The notes beneath the pieces are model-generated. The model saw nothing but the letters and a program-made list of their open reading frames with translations, made no database searches and had not been told where the DNA came from. From the NCBI GenBank assembly GCA_947178085.1, contig CAMWWS010000139.1, positions 1 through 6,971 on the forward strand: 6,971 nt of DNA. The letters run 5' to 3'. A program made the translations under genes and the position numbers. The DNA is from an uncultured Lachnospiraceae bacterium (GTDB taxonomy: Bacteria > Bacillota_A > Clostridia > Lachnospirales > Lachnospiraceae). Shown one piece after another: positions 1 through 6,568 of the stretch. Within the stretch, counting starts at the first letter, position 1. Each line of letters starts with the position of its first letter.

Positions 1-198
1 TAGTAATATGTATTTATTAGCACATGGATTAGTAAAAACCAAATAAAAAGAAAACGTAAATTGCGACAAGGCATCAATTATGGAAGAGAAGAAAGAAATG
101 TAGAAACAGATATATTCAATAGTAAGTATGATGAATTAGCAGGGGATTTTGCGACTGATCTTAACTTTGGAAGAAAAATTGCAATTAAATTTACACAT

Positions 199-213
199 CG
201 TCATATTATGTCG
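199..213. promoter_or_regulatory. Imperfect palindrome, candidate operator for the WYL regulator
   Basis: The sequence CGTCATA-T-TATGTCG is an inverted repeat around a central T. The left arm CGTCATA and the reverse complement of the right arm, CGACATA, agree at six of seven positions. It covers the expected -35 position for the TATAAT box at 225-230 and lies about 50 bp before the WYL gene. WYL regulators of defence loci (CapW, BrxR) are known to bind inverted repeats in their own promoters, so autoregulation here is a reasonable inference. Binding itself is not shown, and short palindromes in AT-rich DNA can occur by chance. Confidence 0.45.
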
Positions 214-230
214 TTTTGCGTCTTTATAAT
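202..230 (+). promoter_or_regulatory. Putative sigma-70/SigA promoter of the five-gene operon
   Basis: A perfect TATAAT -10 box lies at 225-230, which would start transcription near 237 and leave a leader of about 26 nt before the ATG at 263. At the standard 17-bp spacing the -35 position (202-207, CATATT) matches TTGACA poorly. The promoter may therefore be weak or depend on an activator. The candidate operator at 199-213 overlaps this -35 position. No other good promoter is apparent before the later genes, so this one probably drives the whole operon. Confidence 0.5.
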
Positions 231-262
231 GTATCTATACTCTTTTAGAGGGGAGGTAGCAG

Positions 263-1225
263 ATGGACAAGATAACAAGGATATTGTTCCTTTACTCTAA
301 ACTCATGAAAGGGGAAGGAGTCAATAAGGCAGTATTCTGTGTTGAAAATGATTGTTCCCCCAGAGCATTTGACAGGGATATTGAGGATATTCGGTTATAT
401 TTAAGTGAATCCTATAGTGCGTCGGAATTAACATATGACAGGAGTAGAAATGTTTATTACATAAGTGGAGCGGAAAGAACGAAATTAGAGTCAGTGGAAT
501 ATCTGTTTGTCGAACAGATTTTAAAAGATACGGCAGTGTTAAGAAAGGATGAGTTTGAAATACTGACCTCGCATTTGCTGTTCAATACAGAAAAATCCAA
601 GTCGTTTGACTGGTTAAAAAAAGAACCGCACATCGGCTACAAATCTCCTTCCCATAATAAGGCATTGTTGAAAATACACGGAGATTTGGTGCGCGTTATG
701 CAATATAAGAAATGTATTCGGATGAAGTATTATAAAAGTGATGGGGAGGAGGTTGAGCGAAGCGTCATTCCATGTACGATAAAATCGGACTTTGGTTATC
801 TGTATTTGATTGGATACAGAGAAGATAAAATAGATGAATATCCGGCTTATTTTCGATTAGACAGGATATATTCTTTCTGCATTACAAGAAATCAGACAAT
901 TACAGAACAGGAAAAGGTAAAGTCATTCATGGAAAGACACTATAGTGGAATTGCCCAGATGTATGGTGGCAATTTTGTTGAGATCATACTTGAATGTAAG
1001 GAAAATTATTACTCATATGTTTGCGATAAGTTTCGAAATGCAAAAATTGTGGAGCAGGATAAGGAGCTGCTGACAGTAAAAATCAATGCTTTTGAGGATG
1101 GTTTTGTCAGATGGGTGATGGGTCAGTCACATGATATGGTGACATTGCTCAGCCCGGAAAGCACAAAAAATAAACTTGTGGAAAAAGCAAAAAATATTAT
1201 TAGGAAATACGGAGGGATAGGCTGA
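263..1225 (+). CDS. WYL-domain helix-turn-helix transcriptional regulator
   Basis: A 320-aa cytoplasmic DNA-binding regulator with the usual three-part layout and length of the family. Residues 1-68 form a DeoR-like winged helix, with a recognition-helix region around SPRAFDRDIEDIR (32-44) and a wing ending YDRSRNVYYI (58-67). Residues 140-207 form the WYL domain: the signature appears as YLYLIGY (179-185), followed by FRLDRI (197-202) with the family's conserved arginine. Residues 238-315 match the WCX extension, ending in a basic helix. WYL domains are thought to sense a ligand, often nucleic acid or nucleotide. The ATG at 263 has a GGGGAGG site six bases upstream (250-256). It is the first gene of the operon, its stop overlaps the next start, and a candidate operator lies at 199-213. 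Whether it represses or activates cannot be read from the sequence. Confidence 0.9.
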   Translation: MDKITRILFLYSKLMKGEGVNKAVFCVENDCSPRAFDRDIEDIRLYLSESYSASELTYDRSRNVYYISGAERTKLESVEYLFVEQILKDTAVLRKDEFEILTSHLLFNTEKSKSFDWLKKEPHIGYKSPSHNKALLKIHGDLVRVMQYKKCIRMKYYKSDGEEVERSVIPCTIKSDFGYLYLIGYREDKIDEYPAYFRLDRIYSFCITRNQTITEQEKVKSFMERHYSGIAQMYGGNFVEIILECKENYYSYVCDKFRNAKIVEQDKELLTVKINAFEDGFVRWVMGQSHDMVTLLSPESTKNKLVEKAKNIIRKYGGIG

Positions 1226-2448
1226 TGGCAAAAAAAATAAGATTTTCATTGGAAATGGATAACGGAGTTGAAGTTCGCAGCATGGAAGAACTCAGAGAGC
1301 ATTTTTCATTGGTAAAAGTGTTGGAATATTTTGAAAACGGAAAGTTGGTAACATGGTTAAGAGACCGATATGAGGATGTTATCGCGGATGCTGTTGAGGC
1401 ATTGGATCAAAATGAGCAGGAACTGGCAAAGAAGCTAAGTGAGATTTTTGATGTTCCTTATGATGAAAAGACAGAGGAGAAATTAAAGGAAGCAGAACAA
1501 CGGGCTAAAAGACTGGAACGGCTGAAAGCGGTTACAGATGATGAGCAATTTTGGGAGAAAATTGATTATGTTGCTTTTGAACAGGATGAATTGTATGACC
1601 TGCTTGATGAAAAGGCGGATACAATTTATCTGTGCGGAGACAGGTTTTCAATACCGTTATCAAAGTTAGGAGTTAGTTATATTGGCATTAATAATCCAAC
1701 GGCGGTTATTGATTCGAAGGTTGCAGTTGATTGGAATGATAAAAAAATATCAATTGAAGGTGTGACTTTTGATGAAAAGTATCAAGCTGTTGTGGATTGT
1801 GCAAAAGCTGAGAAGGATCCCATTAAAAAGGTTGAGGTCAAGAGACCTAATGGAAAGACAATGTTAGATGGATGGGTTGAAACATCCTCTAGTATCGTCG
1901 ACGAGAAGGGGCTGAAATACACCGGATTCCAAGATGAGTGCCTCAAAGAGATCGCGACATGCATCATCAAAATGCGTGATGACAAGTTTGAGCCGTTTAC
2001 CAAACTTACGACCAAAGACAATTGGTCAATTGCGAAGTATACGATAAGAGGCATCTTCCAATCCGATAGCACGGTAATTGCTGCAATATCGGATAATGGA
2101 ACAATTGAGAAACAACTCACCAGCTTGTACAACGGCTGGAAAAAGGACGGTCAGGTTGTTAATGATCTCTTATGGGATTCGTTCTATGTTGACCCCAAAA
2201 GTATGGCAACTGCAGATGCAATCGGAGATGCGTTCTCGGAGGTTTTTGGTGCTATGCTCTCCAAGAATGCCCTTGAATGGGAAAAGATTATGGGGCGTGT
2301 GCCGCAGGATAACATGGAAGCGAAAAGCCCATTGAAGATAGACCCTAAGAAAAATTATGATAAAGCAAGAAAAGAATTAAAAATATTGAATTATGGGATT
2401 GATCAGAATTTAGTGCCTAATAGTAATTTATTTTTAGAAGTTAAGTAA
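1225..2448 (+). CDS. Hypothetical protein, 407 aa, operon component of unknown function
   Basis: I do not recognise this protein with confidence. It starts at the ATG sharing a base with the WYL stop (TGATG), with GGAGGG at 1211-1216, so the two are probably translationally coupled. Visible parts: an N-terminal block (1-76, including FSLEMDNGVEVRSMEELREHF and a YFENGKLVTWLRDRYED stretch); a charged, probably coiled-coil helix (81-105); a beta-rich block at 131-190 (TIYLCGDRFSIPLS, then YIGINNPTAVID); a larger C-terminal domain (215-345); and a lysine-rich tail (365-407). From memory, the first and third blocks recur in uncharacterised clostridial proteins. No signal peptide, membrane segment or catalytic motif is evident. 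The codons for about 218-368 are much more GC-rich than those on either side. Its place between regulator and ATPase suggests an adaptor or sensor role (inference). Confidence 0.8.
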   Translation: MAKKIRFSLEMDNGVEVRSMEELREHFSLVKVLEYFENGKLVTWLRDRYEDVIADAVEALDQNEQELAKKLSEIFDVPYDEKTEEKLKEAEQRAKRLERLKAVTDDEQFWEKIDYVAFEQDELYDLLDEKADTIYLCGDRFSIPLSKLGVSYIGINNPTAVIDSKVAVDWNDKKISIEGVTFDEKYQAVVDCAKAEKDPIKKVEVKRPNGKTMLDGWVETSSSIVDEKGLKYTGFQDECLKEIATCIIKMRDDKFEPFTKLTTKDNWSIAKYTIRGIFQSDSTVIAAISDNGTIEKQLTSLYNGWKKDGQVVNDLLWDSFYVDPKSMATADAIGDAFSEVFGAMLSKNALEWEKIMGRVPQDNMEAKSPLKIDPKKNYDKARKELKILNYGIDQNLVPNSNLFLEVK

Positions 2449-2481
2449 ATATTGAATGCTGATAATAAAATTAGTGGTTGC

Positions 2482-2487
2482 AAGGAG
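2482..2487 (+). promoter_or_regulatory. Ribosome binding site fixing the start of the 221-aa gene
   Basis: AAGGAG lies eight bases before the ATG at 2496. The frame is also open from a TTG at 2478, but that codon lies upstream of this site and has no Shine-Dalgarno sequence of its own. The ATG at 2496 is therefore the likely start. Confidence 0.8.
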
Positions 2488-2495
2488 AATGTATA

Positions 2496-3161
2496 ATGGG
2501 AAATGTAATAATGGATAAAGAAAGATTAGTAAATTATGTGACAATGATTAAAAATATTAATAAGGTGACAGGTCAGTGTTCATATATTGATCCTAAAATT
2601 GATGTTTTAATTGATGTCATGATTAATAAAGCATCTAAATATGCACCTAATTCTAATGACTTGACATATGAAATAATAAGTATACTCGGTGATAGGCAGA
2701 GCCAATCGGTAGCTTATATGCCGATGAACCGTATTTATAATTATTATAACTGTAACATCTATGCGCAATTAATTATATTCATAACGAAGAATTCTTTTAC
2801 TATATCAGAACGATGGGAAATTGAAGATTCATACGAAAATACATGGGGTATTGAAAAAAATAAAAGTAATGCAAGAAAACTTGTTAAACTTTTTAAAGAG
2901 TCAGAAGATGATACAGAAAGATATCGGTTTATATTTTGGGCATTGATGATATTGACAGTAGATAAGACGGATGTAAAAGAACATTTATCTTTAATATGCG
3001 ATTATGCAAAAATGCTTGATATTACGGATGATGAGTTTGAAGATATCATTCGGACTATTAAAATAATTTACAATCAAGAGGAATCATACAACTTTAGGAC
3101 AGAAACAATACCAGCATACTTTAAAAATTTATTTGATTTAATGAAAATTCATATTGACTGA
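2496..3161 (+). CDS. Hypothetical helical protein with TerB-like C-terminal region
   Basis: A 221-aa, apparently all-helical cytoplasmic protein with no signal peptide or clear membrane segment. The N-terminal half (1-100) is rich in Ile, Asn and Tyr and matches nothing I know. Residues 140-193 read like a TerB/DUF533-type helical repeat: a hydrophobic helix (YRFIFWALMILTVD), an acidic turn, a conserved-position glutamate in VKEHLSLICDYAKML, then ITDDEFEDIIRTIK. TerB-like domains are metal- or membrane-linked modules in tellurite/phage-resistance (Ter) gene clusters. This assignment is by pattern only. The gene is the most AT-rich of the operon (about 25% GC in the early block I counted), which suggests a separate origin. 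It lies 47 bp after the previous gene and 21 bp before the ATPase, with no terminator on either side, so it is most likely co-transcribed. Confidence 0.75.
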   Translation: MGNVIMDKERLVNYVTMIKNINKVTGQCSYIDPKIDVLIDVMINKASKYAPNSNDLTYEIISILGDRQSQSVAYMPMNRIYNYYNCNIYAQLIIFITKNSFTISERWEIEDSYENTWGIEKNKSNARKLVKLFKESEDDTERYRFIFWALMILTVDKTDVKEHLSLICDYAKMLDITDDEFEDIIRTIKIIYNQEESYNFRTETIPAYFKNLFDLMKIHID

Positions 3162-3182
3162 TGAAGGATAGGAGGTTTTTAC

Positions 3183-4682
3183 ATGGAAGGCAAATCGCTT
3201 AAATCTAAATTAGTCCGTTACATAGACGCCGGTTTTCCGATTATCTACATAAACACTTTTGAAGAAGATAAAGTAGATTCCATTGTTTGCGAAATCAGTG
3301 CCGGCAAAGAGGTCTATGAATGGAACGAGACAAACGGATATATTGATTTTGAAACAAAAGCTGCGATACAGGAAGGATGTTCCCTTGAAAGAATGCTTGA
3401 CCAGCTTAAAACACCGGATTTGTTAGACCGAAAAATAATCTTATTAAAAGACATTACATCTTATCTGGATGAACCGAAAATTGTATCAAAAATAAAGGGC
3501 ATCGCAAGACTGATTAATCAGGGTGCGGATGCAACCGTTATCATTGTTTCCACCATTTTGGTTATTCCAAAGGATCTTGAGAAATTTATCACGATTCTTG
3601 AAATGGACTATCTGAATACGGAAGAAATCAAGATTGTAATTAAAAATTTTATGAATGATAATTCCATTTCAAAAGAAATTGAAGATCATTTGCTTGATGA
3701 GTTTGCGTCAGCTTTCAAAGGGCTTACAGAATTTGAAATTTCGAATTTATTGGCATTATCCTATGCCGATGATGGGGAACTTACGAAAAAGGATCTCCAA
3801 TTGATCTTTGATCAAAAACAGCAGATGATTAAAAAGGCAGGAATTCTTGAAATGATTCCGCTAAAAGAGACGGTCGATGATATTGGCGGACTGGAAAATC
3901 TCAAAGAATGGTTTATCAGAAAAGCAAAAGTATACAAAAATATGGGGAAAGCAAAAAAATATGGTGTTGATATGCCAAAAGGCGTGTTGATAGCCGGAGT
4001 TCCGGGCTGTGGAAAATCTCTGAATGCGAAAGCAGCAGCAAATCTGTTTGAAGTGCCGTTACTTCGTTTGGATATGGGACGCCTGATGGGGAAATATGTG
4101 GGAGAGTCCGAGGGAAATCTTAGAAATGCAATTGCTCTGGCGGAAGCGATTTCACCCTGCGTCCTTTGGATTGATGAGTTGGAGAAAGCGTTTGCGGGAA
4201 TTGGCGGTTCCGGTGGCGGAGCAGAGGTTACCACAAGGTTGTTTGGAAACTTTCTTACATGGATGCAGGAAAAGGAAAGCCCGACATTTGTTGTAGCCAC
4301 TGCAAATGATATCACGCATCTGCCGCCCGAGCTGCTTCGTAAAGGAAGATTTGATGAGATCTTTTATGTTGGTCTGCCAAACGATGCGGAGCGTGAGAAA
4401 ATATTTCAGATTCATATCAGGAAAAGAAGACCGCAGGATTTAAAGAATATAGAAATAAAAGACTTGGTATCAAAAACAGGCGGCTTCAGCGGCGCTGATA
4501 TTGAAGGCGTTGTAAAGGATGCAGTTGAGGCGGCATTTGCGGATGATAAAACATCCATTCGGACTGCGGATATTTTATCGGCAATTCGGAACACGCATTC
4601 CTTATCAGAGATTATGAAGGATGCGTTAGATAAAATGTCAAAAGAGTACGAAAAACGAAAATTTAAAAGTGCGTCAAAATAG
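3183..4682 (+). CDS. Ycf46-like AAA+ ATPase
   Basis: A 499-aa AAA+ ATPase. The N-terminal 1-215 resembles the degenerate domain of Ycf46-family proteins (AGFPIIYINTFEED at 16-29, IILLKDITSYLDEP at 85-98, a strand then VIPKDLEKF). The catalytic module is intact: IGGLENLKEW (234-243), Walker A GVPGCGKS (272-279), pore-loop-like MGKYVGESE (302-310), Walker B CVLWIDELEKA with D331 and E332, sensor-1 ATAND (372-376), an arginine-finger region PPELLRKGRFDE (380-391) and the lid motif GGFSGAD (433-439). The phrases LLRLDMGRLMGKYVGESEG and SPCVLWIDELEKAFAG are typical of Ycf46 rather than FtsH; there is no membrane anchor and no zinc-protease domain. AGGAGG at 3170-3175 precedes the ATG by seven bases. 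AAA+ enzymes of this type form hexameric rings that remodel partner proteins; the next gene's product is the likely partner (inference). The tail is lysine-rich. Confidence 0.92.
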   Translation: MEGKSLKSKLVRYIDAGFPIIYINTFEEDKVDSIVCEISAGKEVYEWNETNGYIDFETKAAIQEGCSLERMLDQLKTPDLLDRKIILLKDITSYLDEPKIVSKIKGIARLINQGADATVIIVSTILVIPKDLEKFITILEMDYLNTEEIKIVIKNFMNDNSISKEIEDHLLDEFASAFKGLTEFEISNLLALSYADDGELTKKDLQLIFDQKQQMIKKAGILEMIPLKETVDDIGGLENLKEWFIRKAKVYKNMGKAKKYGVDMPKGVLIAGVPGCGKSLNAKAAANLFEVPLLRLDMGRLMGKYVGESEGNLRNAIALAEAISPCVLWIDELEKAFAGIGGSGGGAEVTTRLFGNFLTWMQEKESPTFVVATANDITHLPPELLRKGRFDEIFYVGLPNDAEREKIFQIHIRKRRPQDLKNIEIKDLVSKTGGFSGADIEGVVKDAVEAAFADDKTSIRTADILSAIRNTHSLSEIMKDALDKMSKEYEKRKFKSASK

Positions 4683-4694
4683 GAGGTAAACTTT

Positions 4695-6215
4695 ATGGCA
4701 CAAGTGATGGAAGAAAAGAGACAAGAGTATATGACAGAGAATGAAGCGAAAGTTCTGAAAAAAATGTTTCAGGATTATTTGAAATCCTACAAAGAAAAAG
4801 CTCCCGAGATGAGTGATAAAGAGTGGATTGAGCAGATCTTTAAAACAGAGTTTCCGGAAATGAAAAAGGAAGAAGCCAGACAGGAATCGGAGGATATAAT
4901 TAATTCGATTAAAGTTTTTGGGGAAAATCTTGCTTCGTGCACTGCTGCTGCGACAATGGGAACATCAAAGGAAAGTTGGCTTGCAGATAAACTGCAGGAG
5001 GCGTCTGTTGGCATGGCTGTGAATGAGTACGGTAAGATGCTCCAACAGATGGACAAAGTTCTTTACGTAAAGAATATGGAATTGGCGGATGCTCTTTCGA
5101 GAAGTGCAGACGGACATATCATGATGAGTCCGAATCTTGACGGAAATATCGCGGAGCATATGGCTGCCGAAACTGCGGAGCTGAGCGCATTTCTACAGGG
5201 CAAAAATATTTCTGTTGAAGTGTTAGAGTCCCACGCTGCGAATTCAGTAGATGTAAGAGCGATTAACCATGATACAGGTCAATATCAAAACTATCAGTTA
5301 AAATTCGGCAAAGATGCGAAAGCAACGATAGATTTACTTGAAAGAGGAAATTACAATAATCAAAGGATTGTTGTGCCTTCCGAACAGCTTGAGGAAGTTC
5401 AGGCATATTTTAAAGAAAAAGGTTCCTCAAAGACGATTACGGATCATATAGAAGCGTGGGGGGTAGAGGGGAAATCCTTTACAAAAGAGGAAATGAAAGC
5501 GCTTCAGGAAACGGCGCAAAGCGAAGGAGCTACCCCGGAATTTAATTGGAGTCATTACCAGACGAAAGATTTGGCTTTAAGCATAGGTAAGAATGCAGGA
5601 GCTATGGCGCTTCAGTCAGCGGCTGTTACGACAGGGTTTAATATTGCCGCTAAAATTTTTAAAGGCGAAGAAATAGACGGGGAAGAATTAATTGAGGATG
5701 CTATTAAAACAGGGGCAGATGCTTCTATTAAAACGGTTACAGCTGGAGCTTTGGGAGTTGCAGTTAAAAAAGGCTGTATCAAGTGTATTCCAATAGCAAC
5801 GCCTGTAGGTGTAATTGCAAATATAGCTTGCGTTGGCATTGAAAATTTAAAGGTGCTTGCGAAGGTTGCGTCAGGTGCTCTGTCTGTAACGAAAGGACTT
5901 GACCAAATGGGAAGAGTGACAGCTTCTATGGTTGGAGGATTGAGCACTATGACAAAAGGGGCTGCGTTTGGAGCAGCGTTAGGAACAGTAGCAGGACCAG
6001 GAGGAACGGTTGTAGGTGGTTTCGTAGGAGGAATGGTTGGTTACGTTGCAGGATCCAAGTTTGGGGAAACAATTTACAATACCGCAAAGAAGTTTGCAAG
6101 TGGGGCTAAGACCGTTGCAAAAGCGGCTGTGGATGGGTTGAAAACGGTAGGAGAAGCAGCTGTAAACGGAGTGAAAGCTGTTGGAAGAAAAGTTTTAGAT
6201 TTTTTGGGTTTCTAA
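4695..6215 (+). CDS. Putative PD-(D/E)xK-like nuclease fused to glycine-zipper membrane domain
   Basis: A 506-aa protein of at least four parts. Residues 1-135 are charged and helical, probably coiled coil. Residues 148-240 look like a restriction-endonuclease fold: GNIAEHMAAE with E154, SVDVR with D186, YQLKFGKDA with Q201-x-K203, then VVPSEQ (226-231). The E, D, QxK order and the 17-residue D-to-K spacing fit a PD-(D/E)xK active site of the QxK type. From memory, a similar GNIAE / D / QxK / VPxEQ module occurs in other uncharacterised bacterial proteins. Residues 341-400 are hydrophobic. Residues 422-457 form a glycine zipper (G every fourth residue from G422 to G434, then G437 to G457), a motif of membrane-inserting proteins. 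Residues 471-503 are amphipathic 11-residue repeats. There is no signal peptide. AGGAGG (4681-4686) overlaps the ATPase stop, so expression is coupled to it. Nuclease and membrane roles are inferred. Confidence 0.85.
   Translation: MAQVMEEKRQEYMTENEAKVLKKMFQDYLKSYKEKAPEMSDKEWIEQIFKTEFPEMKKEEARQESEDIINSIKVFGENLASCTAAATMGTSKESWLADKLQEASVGMAVNEYGKMLQQMDKVLYVKNMELADALSRSADGHIMMSPNLDGNIAEHMAAETAELSAFLQGKNISVEVLESHAANSVDVRAINHDTGQYQNYQLKFGKDAKATIDLLERGNYNNQRIVVPSEQLEEVQAYFKEKGSSKTITDHIEAWGVEGKSFTKEEMKALQETAQSEGATPEFNWSHYQTKDLALSIGKNAGAMALQSAAVTTGFNIAAKIFKGEEIDGEELIEDAIKTGADASIKTVTAGALGVAVKKGCIKCIPIATPVGVIANIACVGIENLKVLAKVASGALSVTKGLDQMGRVTASMVGGLSTMTKGAAFGAALGTVAGPGGTVVGGFVGGMVGYVAGSKFGETIYNTAKKFASGAKTVAKAAVDGLKTVGEAAVNGVKAVGRKVLDFLGF
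5958..6065 (+). other. Glycine-zipper segment within the 506-aa protein
   Basis: This stretch encodes residues 422-457. Glycines fall at 422, 426, 430 and 434, then in a second register at 437, 441, 445, 449, 453 and 457, with Ala, Val, Phe or Met between. A Pro-Gly-Gly turn at 435-437 separates the two runs, which suggests a helical hairpin packed through GxxxG faces. Such zippers are known in membrane channels, holin-like proteins and pore-forming toxins. The segment is long enough to cross a membrane twice, but it contains few large hydrophobic residues, so it may need oligomerisation to insert. Confidence 0.7.
6105..6203 (+). repeat. Three tandem 11-residue amphipathic repeats (protein-level)
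   Basis: Residues 471-503 of the 506-aa protein read as AKTVAKAAVDG, LKTVGEAAVNG and VKAVGRKVLDF. The units share a K-(T/A)-V-x-x-(A/K)-(A/V)-(V/L)-(D/N) pattern and have diverged at the DNA level. An 11-residue period is the hallmark of 11/3 amphipathic helices, as in synucleins and apolipoproteins, which lie flat on lipid membranes. A short LGF end follows. The glycine zipper lies just upstream, so this tail probably anchors the protein on a membrane surface or helps form a pore. Confidence 0.65.
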
Positions 6216-6308
6216 AGGCGTTTATGTATTAAGAGGATAGAGAGTACTTTCTTCCTCGAAGAGTATGATAAATTTGTTAAACGTTATAACTTTCTATAAG
6301 TCACAGGG

Positions 6309-6341
6309 AAAAGCCGTCGGATCTGTCCGTCGGCTTTCTTT
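6309..6341 (+). terminator. Rho-independent terminator-like hairpin closing the operon
   Basis: AAAGCCG (6310-6316) pairs with CGGCTTT (6331-6337). After one T-T mismatch, CGGA pairs with TCCG around a TCTG loop. The 3' side runs into CTTT, so the U-tract is short and interrupted. It lies about 95 bp after the last gene of the operon and is the first terminator-like structure in the window. Confidence 0.75.
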
Positions 6342-6505
6342 GATATGTGTCAATTCTTTGATTAGTTGAGAGATAAAGTTTTTGCACTGAAAAGCATACA
6401 CTTTTAAATATGACAATAAATGCACTGCGTTCTTAAAAATGAAGTGATAACAAATATTTTTACCGAAAAGTCAAAGATTACAGATATATATTATAACCAT
6501 AAGTA

Positions 6506-6536
6506 AAATACCGGCGGGTTGTCTGCCGGTATTTTT
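6506..6536 (+). terminator. Strong Rho-independent terminator just upstream of the DUF932 gene
   Basis: AAATACCGGC (6506-6515) pairs perfectly over 10 bp with GCCGGTATTT (6525-6534), with a 9-base loop, and is followed by more T residues before GCGC. It is a canonical intrinsic terminator. Only 32 bp separate it from the ATG at 6569, which is too little for a full promoter. It could terminate a short leader RNA and act as an attenuator, or mark the end of an earlier transcription unit. Confidence 0.8.
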
Positions 6537-6568
6537 GCGCAATCAATCATAAAAGGAGGAAACAAATT

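Larger units (their letters stand above)
6216..6568. other. AT-rich intergenic region between operon and DUF932 gene
   Basis: These 353 bases hold no plausible gene in either direction. GC is about 25% in the block I counted (6361-6420). The region holds a terminator-like hairpin (6309-6341), a strong terminator (6506-6536), a small bulged hairpin around 6245-6265 (TACT/AGTA with CTTC/GAAG) and the 8-bp palindrome GTTATAAC at 6283-6290. Weak promoter candidates are TTGCAC (6382-6387) 17 bp before TAAATA (6405-6410), and a TATAAC box at 6492-6497 without a good -35. The 9-mer TTCTTTGAT occurs twice, at 6336 and 6354. I see no attachment site or tRNA. Confidence 0.6.

Noticed and set aside
2..46. 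Possible tail of an upstream gene (14 codons then TAA)
   Set aside because: Too short to identify or to separate from chance in AT-rich DNA.
61..300. 79-codon open frame starting at TTG and overlapping the WYL start
   Set aside because: It has no Shine-Dalgarno site, begins with TTG, runs through the promoter and candidate operator, and overlaps the well-supported WYL start by 38 bases. Its middle reads somewhat protein-like (DIFNSKYDELAGDF), so a decayed gene fragment is possible but not supportable.
2461..2466. GATAAT as a -10 box for an internal promoter before the 221-aa gene
   Set aside because: No acceptable -35 element at 16-18 bp spacing, so a separate promoter cannot be supported.
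2478..2495. TTG start adding six residues to the 221-aa protein
   Set aside because: The codon lies before the AAGGAG site that serves the ATG at 2496, and it has no site of its own.
3812..4315. 167-codon antisense open frame within the ATPase gene
   Set aside because: Complement of a conserved AAA+ coding sequence; it has no ribosome binding site and no recognisable domain.
3183..4682. Assigning the ATPase as FtsH
   Set aside because: It lacks transmembrane segments and the HExxH zinc-protease domain; the N-terminal domain and catalytic motifs fit Ycf46 better.
6336..6362. Two copies of TTCTTTGAT 18 bp apart as a direct repeat or operator
   Set aside because: Short and in AT-rich DNA; the first copy overlaps the terminator tail, and no further copies or array structure are present.
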